DNA of 64,000 nucleotides from contig NZ_JBOHGB010000014.1 of NCBI RefSeq assembly GCF_050699935.1, positions 16,181 to 80,180 on the forward strand, written 5' to 3'. Below the pieces are notes generated by a model that was not told the origin of the DNA, did no database searches, and saw nothing but the letters and a program-made list of their open reading frames with translations. The position numbers were made by a program, and so were the translations under genes. Shown in pieces: positions 8,201 through 16,159 of this stretch. Numbering within the stretch: the first letter of the stretch is position 1; every line of letters starts with the position of its first letter. The stretch is from Actinophytocola sp050699935 (GTDB taxonomy: Bacteria > Actinomycetota > Actinomycetes > Mycobacteriales > Pseudonocardiaceae).

Positions 8201-10432
8201 CAGCGCGCGCAGGTTCCCCACCTCGCCGTCGCCGAACTCCGCGGGCAGCCGGCTGAGCGCGTCGAGCACGTCGGCCCACGCGCCTGCGCTGTAGGCCACC
8301 TGGCCCTTGGCGAACCTCGTCCACGCGTGCGCGTCCCGGTGCTGCTCTGGCAGCGCGGCGAGCTCACGGGCGGCCGCGGTGAACTCGCGGCGAGCCAGGG
8401 CCAGCCGTGCCTTGGCGTAGGGCAGCGCCGGTCCGACGTCCACGCCCGCGTGGGCGGCCGCCTCGTAGGCCGCCGCTGCGGCCGCCCAGTCCTCGTGTCC
8501 GTCGGCCAGCCGGGCTCGACAGTGCGCCGCCCGTCCGGTGGCGTCGGCGACGCCGCCGGCCGCCGTGTAGGAGTCGCAGGCGCTGGCCAGGTCCGCGGCG
8601 GACTCCCCCTGGCGGCCGTGGCAGTAGTGCAGCCAGGCCGCCACATCGCGGTATCCGGCCGGGCGGAGCTCGGTGATCGCCTGGTAGTGCTCGGCCGCCG
8701 CGGCCCAGTCACTGCCCTCGATGTGCCGCCGCGCCACCTGGTACCGGGCCGCCAAGTCCAGCTCGGCGACGGCCCGCTCGCGCAGCGCGTCCGCGTCAAG
8801 ATACCCATCGGGCAGCTCGGCGAGGATCTCGTCGCAGTAGGCAACGACCGACTCCCAGTCGCCGGCGGTGGCGGCCTGCCGCGCTGCGTCCAGGGCGGCG
8901 CGGGCCTTGGTGGCCCGCCACACCTCCTGGGCGAGGCTGTCGAGGACTTGCTCGGGCACAAACGGTCCCAACCCGTCGAGCACCACCTCTGCCCGGGCAG
9001 GATCGTCCTCGCCGGTGAGCAGCTCGCAGATCGCCCGGCAACGCGGGATCGCGAGCTCCAGCCGCGCCTCTTGGGCCAGCCACTCCAGGGGCTCGGGGTG
9101 CTCCTCACGACCCATGTCGGCGAACCGAACGACCCGGGACCAGTCGCCGAGCATGCGAGCGAACCGGCTCGCCTCGACAAGCGCCTCCAGCTGGAGCACG
9201 CCGTCCGGCGGGTCGTCGACCTCCTCCATCGCGCGTTGCCCCTCGGCCAGCGGGTCGCCCGGCACGGTCCCCTTGACGACCTTGACCGCCTTGAACAACC
9301 AGCTGTGCCGGGCCTGCTCATGCAGCACGAGCACCGGTGTCGCCCACTCCAGCGTGGTCTCGTCCCGCGTATTAACCATGTCGTGGCGCGCGATGGCGAC
9401 CGCCTCGTCGAGCGAGCGGTTCGCCGCCAGCTCGGCGAACAGGGTAGGGGTGAACCGGGTGGCGGCACCGTCGCTCACGTCGGCCTGCATTGCGACCACG
9501 GCTGGGATGCCGCGTGCGACCAGCTCGTCGGCGACCGCGAGGCGCAGGTGCTCCGCCGCCGTGTGACGCGCGCCCGCGCACAAGTTGAGCACGACGAGGC
9601 GCACGTTCGGCGCCGCCGCGACCTCGGTGGCCAGCCGCTCCCCTGTGACCGCCTCCGGCCGACCGTCCGCGCCCTCCAGGAACACCTGCCCGCCGTGAGT
9701 CCGGTCACCGCCGACGCCATGGCCGAGCAGGACGAGCGCGCTCGGCATCTCCGGGGACCGGGCTAGCGCCGCGCGGAGGTTGACCAACGTCGGACGCTTG
9801 CCCTTGTGGTCGTCCCCGGGACCGCCGAGCGTCTCGACAGTCACCGTGGCCCGCCGTGGCCCCGTATTGAGGCTGTCGCGCAGCGCGGCGACCTCTGAGC
9901 CGAGGTTCAGCACGCCGCCGGTCCGCGCCTGCGCGGCGACCACCAGCAGTCGGAACCGCTCAGGCCGGCTCGTCGGCGCCGGCAGGCGGCGCGGCGACAG
10001 CGCCGAGCCGGGAACCGATCGGGCCAGGGAGAACCGGGAGTCGCCGGTCAACCGGCGTTCCGGGAACGGCGGGCACAGGATTTCGATCGGGAGCTCACCG
10101 AGCTCGGGCGGGAGCTCGAACCGGATCCGCAGGCACCGGTCGTGGTGCACGGCCCGGCGCGCGCTCTCGAACAGGCAGGCCCGCAGCGGGTCGGGGAACA
10201 TCGCCGTGAACAACTGCTGACCGAGGTCTCGGACGCGCTCGTGCATCGGGCCGGGAAGCCGCCCCACGCGCCTGAACTCCTCGTCCAGCAGCCGCGCGAA
10301 CGACTCCCCAAACCGCAGCTCCGGCCCGATCCGCATCACCGCAGCCGCCGAGGTGGGGCCGTTCGCTACGACGAAGTACCTGTGGTGGCCGATCCGGAAC
10401 GCCCGGATCCGCAACTCGTCGTACTGGATCAT
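5288..10432 (-). CDS. Giant CHAT-domain protease with TPR-like repeats
   Basis: 1714 aa from ATG 10432 (a TTG at 10450 is possible but has no better ribosome site). Residues about 160-400 are a CHAT caspase-like protease: a beta-strand followed by LLGHG (His238) and VVLNLCAGA (Cys285) supply the catalytic dyad. From about 430 to 1030 lie about ten TPR-like helical repeats of roughly 45 aa marked by DWAAVV-type motifs (GDWESVV, SDWAAAA, EDWAAAA, GDWAAVV, ANWAAVV, ADWVGAE, QDWSRAA). Residues 1031-1090 are the J-like module shared with the 82-aa protein. Residues 1150 to about 1650 are paralogous to the 584-aa protein upstream and include a Cys cluster (C1390, C1392, C1402, C1405). In known systems CHAT proteases are released by upstream sensors, for example TPR-CHAT with gasdermin or with Csx30. 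Here the partner is probably the TIR-NTPase. Confidence 0.88.
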   Translation of the reverse strand: MIQYDELRIRAFRIGHHRYFVVANGPTSAAAVMRIGPELRFGESFARLLDEEFRRVGRLPGPMHERVRDLGQQLFTAMFPDPLRACLFESARRAVHHDRCLRIRFELPPELGELPIEILCPPFPERRLTGDSRFSLARSVPGSALSPRRLPAPTSRPERFRLLVVAAQARTGGVLNLGSEVAALRDSLNTGPRRATVTVETLGGPGDDHKGKRPTLVNLRAALARSPEMPSALVLLGHGVGGDRTHGGQVFLEGADGRPEAVTGERLATEVAAAPNVRLVVLNLCAGARHTAAEHLRLAVADELVARGIPAVVAMQADVSDGAATRFTPTLFAELAANRSLDEAVAIARHDMVNTRDETTLEWATPVLVLHEQARHSWLFKAVKVVKGTVPGDPLAEGQRAMEEVDDPPDGVLQLEALVEASRFARMLGDWSRVVRFADMGREEHPEPLEWLAQEARLELAIPRCRAICELLTGEDDPARAEVVLDGLGPFVPEQVLDSLAQEVWRATKARAALDAARQAATAGDWESVVAYCDEILAELPDGYLDADALRERAVAELDLAARYQVARRHIEGSDWAAAAEHYQAITELRPAGYRDVAAWLHYCHGRQGESAADLASACDSYTAAGGVADATGRAAHCRARLADGHEDWAAAAAAYEAAAHAGVDVGPALPYAKARLALARREFTAAARELAALPEQHRDAHAWTRFAKGQVAYSAGAWADVLDALSRLPAEFGDGEVGNLRALARARLAAERGDWAAVVEALQDIGDDMNGDMNGDMNGDTEGDTVPVLRLLARWRLTEQRANWAAVVAAYRRVRSPSQEQTEWLHYATGRLAERNGDHGAAFGAYQRVDDTVRDVVLRRVYVMGRQAEEAADWVGAEDHFGQLPPDFEDAGPLAGYARVRSAADRADWAAVVSNAETLGSFRDTPVIGRYGCARLAESEQDWSRAADLFGECQDHADAEVRAGYARGRSLAADGRWREALACYATVPDGHLDVSERRARLAELLTSYGWAEGLVAASLVPDPSAAARPDFPYGLLAPLGVGPSSSVQQVKDAEIQAMQESATAAVRVAAGLRSWSTRLALDADLYPVRDPAALCRVLGSVTDGEPADLFGRMWEAVADAPLLTLLHTGREQAVEAWEERLRANPADVATAHCLAITHRWAARDLDRAGAWEHGRMAWHRCIGMWVTVLGDEKYWERWRRERSAAYHFMVPVAEVRLLRQQMVIGLADELNAAADRHDAAGRPALAEQYRMLGLAVRVEVVGREVTEEVGGLPTRDGMNGHVVGGPEYVRATGLAESVAELAAELVRRRDAALAEADNGPADVLADPTDDPATADIAPGQLSGEQVARFCAAFSRLGPAQALLESGRPERALAMLPPTHGRRLVDSAGCDCAGGRPADETCASCRRFRSEDPAYLRLGGREARLFQDASLIAVRCHLKTARSSALGDDDRGVDFAVTAVDAVLELASAAGLVARARRHLIDFVGAAVEAMATPRSPRPRVDRAVDLVTRVRTRRGLTNDETLRGIHGVVLCDRAQLSAAPDEIEQPDHDAAIADLREAIRLSPTLLRAREGLTHTLVQRSMFRTQWTATHEDDLAEALTVASEGLRLAPGNPRLLDAVKAVASQVRGVIYRTMTDAELMELQPPTVPADGSPAAAAALAHEAHRTDAAGDRRSALLLAVEAVLTDPASRLTRDTLADLLAGHFADDTDDRSIT
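8091..8126 (-). repeat. 12-bp tandem repeat inside the CHAT gene
   Basis: Three perfect tandem copies of tcgccgttcatg keep the frame and encode MNGD-type repeats between two TPR-like units. The repeat could change copy number by slippage without a frameshift, altering a linker length. Confidence 0.85.
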
Positions 10433-10457
10433 GGCAACCTTGCCCGCCAACCGCGGG

Positions 10458-12212
10458 TCACCGCGTTATCCACGCCCACCACCACTTGCCAACCCAGGCC
10501 ACGAACCGCTGCCACCGGCTGCGGCGGGCCGGGTAGCCCGAGTAGCCCGGTTGGGGCAAATACGGCTTGTCGTACAGGCCGTCCAGCAGCTCGGGGACGT
10601 TCGTCACGCCCCGCTCGCGCAGCAGCCGGGCGAGCTCCCGCACCTGGGCCGGATCGAGGTCGCCGAGATCGCCGATGGACGTCGGCACCCGCGGAGTGTC
10701 CGCCCACCGCCGCGCCTGGAGGATCACGGCCTGGTTCTGCTTCAGGATCGGGGTGTTGGGCCGCACGGCGAGGGCTTTGTCGATGATCGACAGTGCCTTG
10801 TCATGCCGGCCGATCTCGTACTCCCGCACTGCCTGCGCGTTCCACAGGCTCACCAAGTCCTCCTCCACGAGGTTCGTCACCTCGGCGAGTTCGGCGCCAG
10901 CGGCCCTCCTCGGGAACCGCCGCAGGTATGCGCGAGCCTCCTCCAGGAGCTTGACCGCCCAGTCGACGTTCTCGTGATCCTTGGCGGAACCGACTCCCGA
11001 CACGGCCGAGTTCTGCAGGACGACGACCAGGTTGCGGCAGACGTACCAGGAGGACGGGTTCAGCTTGACGGCCCGCCGCAGGTCCTCCCGTGCGGCGGAG
11101 AGCCTCGGTCGGTCGCGGTTGGCGAACCCGACGCCGCGCTCGGCGAGGAGCATGCTGAGCGCGACCACGGCCTCACCGAACAGCTCGTCGTCCGGGCCGG
11201 TCGACGTGGCGACCTGGAAGGCCTCGAGCACGGCGATCGAGTCGTCCGGCCGAGACCGCCGCAAGAACCGCACCCTGGGTAGCACGAAGTCGTCCAGGTG
11301 CGCCTTGAGCTCCGCGACAGCCTTAGGCAAGGCCGCGACCTTCTGCCAGTGCCGGCGGGCCGTGGCGACGTCGAGCTCGGTGGTCGCGATCGCCGCCTTG
11401 GCGGCGCTCAAGTGGGCCTGGACGGTGAGCTCGATGGCGTCGGCGCGGAACCGCCGCTTGCCGGTGCCGCGGCAGGTGTACGCGGGGTTCCGCTCATCGA
11501 AGGTCGTGCACCCCGACCGGCAGATCTTAGGCGACGGCGTGTCCCCGGCGGTCGTCGCGCAGACCGCACACCGCAGGTCCGCCAGGCTCTCGAGGGCGGC
11601 GGCGGGGGCGTCCCGGTCGAGCAGCACCCGCGCCACGCCGAGCTGCGAGAAGTACGTGGCGGCGCGCCGGGTCCCGACGTCCTCGGATGCCCACAGCCCC
11701 GCCGCCAAGTCACGGCACGCGTCGTGCAGCCCAAGGTGCAGGACGAGCAGCGGCCCGCCGGGGATGGTGCGGCCGGCGCCGACCGCGAGGCCACCGCGGA
11801 TCGCGGCGACCCGCGCCGCCCGCACCTCGAGCGCCAACGCGGCGGCGATCTGGTCGTCTGCGTGCCGGGTGACGGTCTCAGACAGCCATCCCTCGAGCCG
11901 TTCGCGTGCCGCATCGGTCGCCTCGTCCGATACCGGCGTCCGATACCGGCGCTCGGCATCTCCGCGCAGCCAGGTCCAGAAGTTCGGGTCGGCGAGCAGA
12001 GCGCCCCAGAGGCCGAGGCAGAGCTGCCAGTCGGTCGCGACGACGCGCTCGGGCAGTGGGGTCTGCCGAACCGCCGTCCACAGCGTCAGCACGGCGAGGG
12101 CGTGCGCCACCCGGAAGTCGGTGGGATCCGAGCGGTGGCCGTCGGCCAGCAGGCGCGCGGCCCGCTCCCGGTCGCCGCTGTTCAGCAGCCGTACGGCGGA
12201 CTCGACACTCAT
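10458..12212 (-). CDS. TPR/Cys-cluster protein paralogous to the CHAT protein's C-terminus
   Basis: 584 aa; ATG 12212 overlaps the TIR gene's stop by 4 bp. It begins with a helical repeat (AVRLLNSGDRERAARLLAD). It then has a module, about residues 30-110 (ALAVLTLWTA..., LCLGLWGALL, DPNFWTWLRGDAERRYR), that aligns by eye with CHAT-protein residues 1150-1215 (CLAITHRWAA, CIGMWVTVLGDEKYWERWR). A Cys cluster (C215, C218, C231, C235, C247) is a possible zinc knuckle. TPR-like helices follow to about 540. The last 20 residues are Trp-rich and basic and could touch membrane. It probably assembles with the CHAT protein through the shared module. No enzyme motif is seen. Confidence 0.8.
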   Translation of the reverse strand: MSVESAVRLLNSGDRERAARLLADGHRSDPTDFRVAHALAVLTLWTAVRQTPLPERVVATDWQLCLGLWGALLADPNFWTWLRGDAERRYRTPVSDEATDAARERLEGWLSETVTRHADDQIAAALALEVRAARVAAIRGGLAVGAGRTIPGGPLLVLHLGLHDACRDLAAGLWASEDVGTRRAATYFSQLGVARVLLDRDAPAAALESLADLRCAVCATTAGDTPSPKICRSGCTTFDERNPAYTCRGTGKRRFRADAIELTVQAHLSAAKAAIATTELDVATARRHWQKVAALPKAVAELKAHLDDFVLPRVRFLRRSRPDDSIAVLEAFQVATSTGPDDELFGEAVVALSMLLAERGVGFANRDRPRLSAAREDLRRAVKLNPSSWYVCRNLVVVLQNSAVSGVGSAKDHENVDWAVKLLEEARAYLRRFPRRAAGAELAEVTNLVEEDLVSLWNAQAVREYEIGRHDKALSIIDKALAVRPNTPILKQNQAVILQARRWADTPRVPTSIGDLGDLDPAQVRELARLLRERGVTNVPELLDGLYDKPYLPQPGYSGYPARRSRWQRFVAWVGKWWWAWITR

Positions 12213-14989
12213 CGCGGTCCCCCCGATCCGAGTACGTCCTGGATGATGGCGGCGAGCCCCGTGGCCAGCTCCGGGTCGTTGCTCAGCCGGCGCCAGGCGT
12301 CGATGCTCTCGCCGAGCGCCCGGTGAACGGACTCGGCCACCGCACGGGCCTCTAGGTCGCCAGCACGCCGAACGTCGAGGCACTCGTCGCGGTCCACCTG
12401 GTCGGAGTCCACGAGCGCCAGGCTGGCCTCGCACATGTCGGTCAGGTGGTTCCACTGCAGCGGCGTGAGCAGGCGGTGCCCCGCGTCCGTCCGGACCGGC
12501 AACTCGACGACCAGTCGGCGGTCGCCGATCCCCAACCCGGACACCGTGGCTCGGGTCCTGGTGACGATGACCGTGCGTCCCTCGGGATCGGAGATCACCA
12601 CCAGCGGATCGGTGGCCTCGGTCGCGCCGCGCACCACGACCTGGCCGCCGGCCCAGTCCCCGACAGTGCGCGCGGCGCCGTCGCCGCCGGCGGAGAGCAC
12701 CCGCAGCACGTACCGCAGATGCCGGGCGACTCCCGTCAACCGCAGGCGCCCATCCCGATCGAACCGCCCCACGTGCGCGCGGGGCGTCGGCTCGGCGGCC
12801 CACAGCGACGCGCTGTACCACTCCCCGGCAGAGGGGTCGACCGAGAGGGTCACCGTGTCACCGTCCCGCTCGATGCCCACCTCGACGGTGGCCTCGATCC
12901 GCACCGACATAGCGGTATCACGGGACGACGCCGCATCGGATGCGTCGAGCAGGGCGGCGTAGGCGCTGTTCGCGGCCACCGTCGCCGGGCTGTCCGGCCC
13001 GCCGGCCACCGTCCGGTCGGCAACGACGCCCGCCTGCAGGGACAGCGCCTCGTCGAACCTCCCCTGCCGGGCGAGGACCATAGCCAGGTTCGCCCGCGCC
13101 GCCGGTTGGTCGTCGAGTCCCCGCCGCAGCAGGGCCTCCGCCTCGTCATGTCGGCCGGCGTCGCTCAGCGTGGCCGCGAGGGTCTGCTCCAGCCACCGGC
13201 GCGCGTGCTCATCCGCCGACCGCTCGATCGCGGCCCGCAGCACCGTCAGCGCCTCATCCAGGAGCCCGGCGCCCCGCAGGCTCACAGCGAGGTTCCCGTG
13301 CGCCGCGACGAGGTCCGGATGTCCGGGCGGGAGCACCGCCTCACTCCGGGCGACCACGTCCCGCAGCAGGGTGACCGCCTCGGTCAGCTGCCCCATCGCG
13401 TGCAGGCTGGTCCCCACGTTGACCGCCGAGGCGATCGCGAGAGGGTGGTCGGACCCCAGCCGCTCGGCGGCGAACCGGGCTGTCTCCCGCTCGATCGCGT
13501 GCGCCGCCACCACCCGCCCCTGGGCGGACACGATCGCCGATCGCAGGTTCCGCACCCGGATCCGTTGCTCCACCTCGTCGGCCAGCTCCTCCGCACGGGC
13601 GCACAAGGGTTCCGCACGCACGGGCTCACCCCGGGACAGCCACACTGCCGCCAGCCAGATCGCTAGCTCGGCAATCCCCCGGACGCCATCGGCGTACTCC
13701 ATCAGTTCGGCGACACCCGGAAGAAAGGCCTCCCCGTCCTCCGGTTCGGGAAGACGAGCGGTCACGTACGCGACGGCGTCCTCGACGGCCTGTCGCGGCG
13801 CGCCTCGCCGCAGCGAGTCCGCGACGGCCCGGTCGGCGAACTCCGTGCCACCGTCACGGTCGACGCAGACCCCCCAGGCCACCAACCGGGGGCACAGCTC
13901 GTCGTGAAGGTGGGGCAGCAGCTCGGCGCAGCACGCCAGCACCCGCAGCCGATGGCGCTCCGGCTTCGACAGCGGCCGCGTCACCGCGGCCAGCGCCCGG
14001 TCGAGGACGGACCCGGTGGCCGGCGGTTCGGACATCTCTCGGGCGAACGCCCGCAGCCGCTCCTCGTCGCCGACCATCCGGGCCACGAGACGGGACACCG
14101 CCTCGCCCGACCGCGCGGCGCTTTCGATCGCCACGCGTTCCGCCGGCAGAAGCGGCGGGGTGAGCATGTCGAGGTGGCTCGCGAGCGCGGGCACGGGCAG
14201 CGGGCCGAGCACCACCATCGAGCAGTCGTGCTCGTGGACCACCACCTGACTCGGCAATCGCCTGCTGGTCACGACCACGCGATGCGGCTCATCGAGAAGG
14301 CGCCGCCGAGCGGCACAGCCCCAGTCGGAGAGCTCATCGAGCCCGTCCACGACTACCACGCCGTTATCACCATGGAGCTCGACCATCGCGCCGCCGTGGA
14401 CCCACACGCCGAAGTCCATCTCGTTCCCGACCCGAGCCAGGTACTCCCGCGCCAAGACCGTCTTGCCAGCCCCAGGCTCGGCGACGACCCAGGTCAGCCC
14501 GGTGCGCCGGGCACGCAACTCGCCGAGGTAGTCGCTGGCGCAGGCCAGCGGCACCCGCGGTGGTGGGTTGCCGCCGATGACAGGCTCGTCCGCCGCGATG
14601 CCCAACCTGGCCGACAGCGAGGGACACAGGTGGTCGGCGACCTCACCCGCCTGATCCACTCCGGACAGGTACGGCCAATGGCGGGTCGCAAGCCATCGGG
14701 GGAGCCGCTCGACGTCTAGCGGCCCGGTCGCAACGGGCACGACGTCCGCCGACGGGAGCACCCGATGTGCCCAGCCGACGTCGTCCCGGAACCGCGCGTT
14801 CTCGAGCGCCGCCTCGGACACCAGCGCGAGCACCGCGCCGGCCGAGCCCACGGCGTCGGGCTCGTCGAACACGACGGAGAAACCGCGTTCCCGGAGCGCG
14901 TCGGCGAACGCGCGCACAACGGCGCGGTCGTCAACATCGTGCGCGTACGCGATGAAGACGTCGTGGCTCCGCAGCCGAAGGCTACTCAT
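12209..14989 (-). CDS. TIR-NACHT-like NTPase-TPR protein (NLR-like sensor)
   Basis: 926 aa. ATG 14989 is chosen because GGAGG lies 6 nt upstream; a GTG at 14995 would abut it. Residues 7-130 are a TIR domain (HDVFIAYAHDVDDRAVVRAF, VVFDEPD). The catalytic Glu expected in an RDEV-type motif is Asp (FRDDVGW, D70), so NADase activity is uncertain. Residues 165-300 are a STAND/NACHT-like P-loop: Walker A AEPGAGKT (K176), Walker B VVVVDGLDELS (D215). A winged-helix/arm region follows. Kinesin-light-chain-type TPRs occupy about 450-690 (DHPLAIASAVNVG, GHPDLVAAHGNLA). A beta-rich domain (about 700-840) and a helical tail close the protein. The layout is effector-switch-sensor, as in NLRs. It overlaps the hydrolase stop by 8 bp. 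Confidence 0.9.
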   Translation of the reverse strand: MSSLRLRSHDVFIAYAHDVDDRAVVRAFADALRERGFSVVFDEPDAVGSAGAVLALVSEAALENARFRDDVGWAHRVLPSADVVPVATGPLDVERLPRWLATRHWPYLSGVDQAGEVADHLCPSLSARLGIAADEPVIGGNPPPRVPLACASDYLGELRARRTGLTWVVAEPGAGKTVLAREYLARVGNEMDFGVWVHGGAMVELHGDNGVVVVDGLDELSDWGCAARRRLLDEPHRVVVTSRRLPSQVVVHEHDCSMVVLGPLPVPALASHLDMLTPPLLPAERVAIESAARSGEAVSRLVARMVGDEERLRAFAREMSEPPATGSVLDRALAAVTRPLSKPERHRLRVLACCAELLPHLHDELCPRLVAWGVCVDRDGGTEFADRAVADSLRRGAPRQAVEDAVAYVTARLPEPEDGEAFLPGVAELMEYADGVRGIAELAIWLAAVWLSRGEPVRAEPLCARAEELADEVEQRIRVRNLRSAIVSAQGRVVAAHAIERETARFAAERLGSDHPLAIASAVNVGTSLHAMGQLTEAVTLLRDVVARSEAVLPPGHPDLVAAHGNLAVSLRGAGLLDEALTVLRAAIERSADEHARRWLEQTLAATLSDAGRHDEAEALLRRGLDDQPAARANLAMVLARQGRFDEALSLQAGVVADRTVAGGPDSPATVAANSAYAALLDASDAASSRDTAMSVRIEATVEVGIERDGDTVTLSVDPSAGEWYSASLWAAEPTPRAHVGRFDRDGRLRLTGVARHLRYVLRVLSAGGDGAARTVGDWAGGQVVVRGATEATDPLVVISDPEGRTVIVTRTRATVSGLGIGDRRLVVELPVRTDAGHRLLTPLQWNHLTDMCEASLALVDSDQVDRDECLDVRRAGDLEARAVAESVHRALGESIDAWRRLSNDPELATGLAAIIQDVLGSGGPR

Positions 14990-15950
14990 GGTCACCTCCG
15001 TAGTAGCGCCGCTCCAGGAAACCGATCTTCAGCGCCGTGACCTCGGCCGGCCGCAGTAGGTTCAACTCGCCGAGCCGGTCGATCTCCCGGAGGGGCCGCA
15101 CCACCTCGGGAGGCGGCTCGGCCGGTGCCCGGGGCGCGACCGGGGCGCCGTTCGTGGCCGCGACGCGTGCGAGCTGCCTGCGGATGAACGTCTCGACTCC
15201 CCGGTAGACGTCCGTCGCGCGGCTGGCCGGCTTGCAGATGTCGGTGTGGTCGGCGTCGACGCTGGTCGTGATGCAGTCAACGATGCCGGGGTCCGCGCTG
15301 GTCGAGTTCACGACCGTGACCAGGCGGAGACCCCGTTTCACCTTCTGGCTCTCGGCGTAGGCCGCGGTCTGGATGTCGAGCCGGGCCGCGTTCTGCCGGT
15401 ACCAGTCGCCCAGGTCCTTCAGGTGCGGGCAGTGCGCGGTCAGCGCCAACGTCGTGCGGGTGGGCCGAGCGAGCGGGACGGCCTTCGCGATCGACGCGAG
15501 ACTCGACCCAGAGTGTGGCGTCGCGAGAAAGACCACTCCCAACGTCGACTCAGAGATGACCTTCCAGTCCGGCTTGGCCATTTCGCTCGATTGTCGAAGT
15601 ATCTGCTTGACCACCAGACCGCCGAGGCTATGGCAGAGAAAGACCAACGGACGGGAACCGATGCCGTAGTAGAGCAACATCTCGATGAGGCTGTTGGCCC
15701 GCTCGGGCAGCGCCATGCCCGCACCTGCGGTCGTCCATTTCGTCAGGCCGGCAGGATAACGAAGAGCCCACACCCCGATGGTCGGAATGTCCTGACCCAG
15801 CCACTCGAGCCAGGACTCCGACGAACCTTTCTGCGTCCAAGTGGAAACGTCGTCTCCGCCCAGACCGTGTGTGGACACCACGTCCAGTGAGCAGGTCGAC
15901 CCCACTCCACCACCGACACGTCGCAGCACCGGGTCGTCGCCGTTAGGCAT
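14982..15950 (-). CDS. PGAP1/SERAC1-like serine hydrolase
   Basis: 322 aa, first gene of the operon; ATG 15950 is preceded by a weak AGGAC ribosome site. Alpha/beta-hydrolase landmarks: an oxyanion-side strand DVVSTHGLGGD, nucleophile elbow CHSLGG (Ser108), the typical LATPHSGSS strand, and a late His in DHTDICKP (H235). This pattern matches the DUF676/PGAP1 lipase-esterase group, which in fungi and bacteria often forms the effector domain of NLR/STAND proteins. Here it is a separate polypeptide translationally coupled to the TIR-NTPase. Lipid or ester cleavage as an effector is an inference; the hydrolase fold and Ser/His are visible. Confidence 0.85.
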   Translation of the reverse strand: MPNGDDPVLRRVGGGVGSTCSLDVVSTHGLGGDDVSTWTQKGSSESWLEWLGQDIPTIGVWALRYPAGLTKWTTAGAGMALPERANSLIEMLLYYGIGSRPLVFLCHSLGGLVVKQILRQSSEMAKPDWKVISESTLGVVFLATPHSGSSLASIAKAVPLARPTRTTLALTAHCPHLKDLGDWYRQNAARLDIQTAAYAESQKVKRGLRLVTVVNSTSADPGIVDCITTSVDADHTDICKPASRATDVYRGVETFIRRQLARVAATNGAPVAPRAPAEPPPEVVRPLREIDRLGELNLLRPAEVTALKIGFLERRYYGGDHE

Positions 15951-16067
15951 GGACCGTCCTATGGTCGGCAGGCACGCTGCTGCGAACAAGTTGTCACGCG
16001 AGGCAACGAGACGTCCTTTCCCCAGACCCGCGCCTTCCCCGACGCGGGGACGAAGCCCTTCACCCAA

Positions 16068-16096
16068 AGACTATGCCCTGTCACCCAATGTGTCAG
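16068..16096 (-). promoter_or_regulatory. Candidate sigma-70-type promoter of the TIR/CHAT operon
   Basis: On the minus strand, CTGACA and TAGTCT are separated by 17 bp, about 115 nt before the hydrolase ATG. It is the only good match upstream of the eight-gene operon. Predicted by eye. Confidence 0.35.
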
Positions 16097-16159
16097 GCTT
16101 TGATAGGAATCGGTGACGGAAAGTAGCTGCAAAGCAAACGTCCGGGCCAGGCCCACATA

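Noticed and set aside
5441..9766. Long plus-strand open frames of about 600-670 codons opposite the CHAT gene
   Set aside because: They are rich in Arg, Gly, Pro and Val with no family motifs, lack ribosome sites and mirror the GC-codon bias of the real minus-strand gene with its catalytic residues and repeats.
5288..10450. TTG start at 10450 for the CHAT protein
   Set aside because: ATG 10432 begins the conserved-looking MIQYDELRI sequence, and the TTG has no Shine-Dalgarno match.
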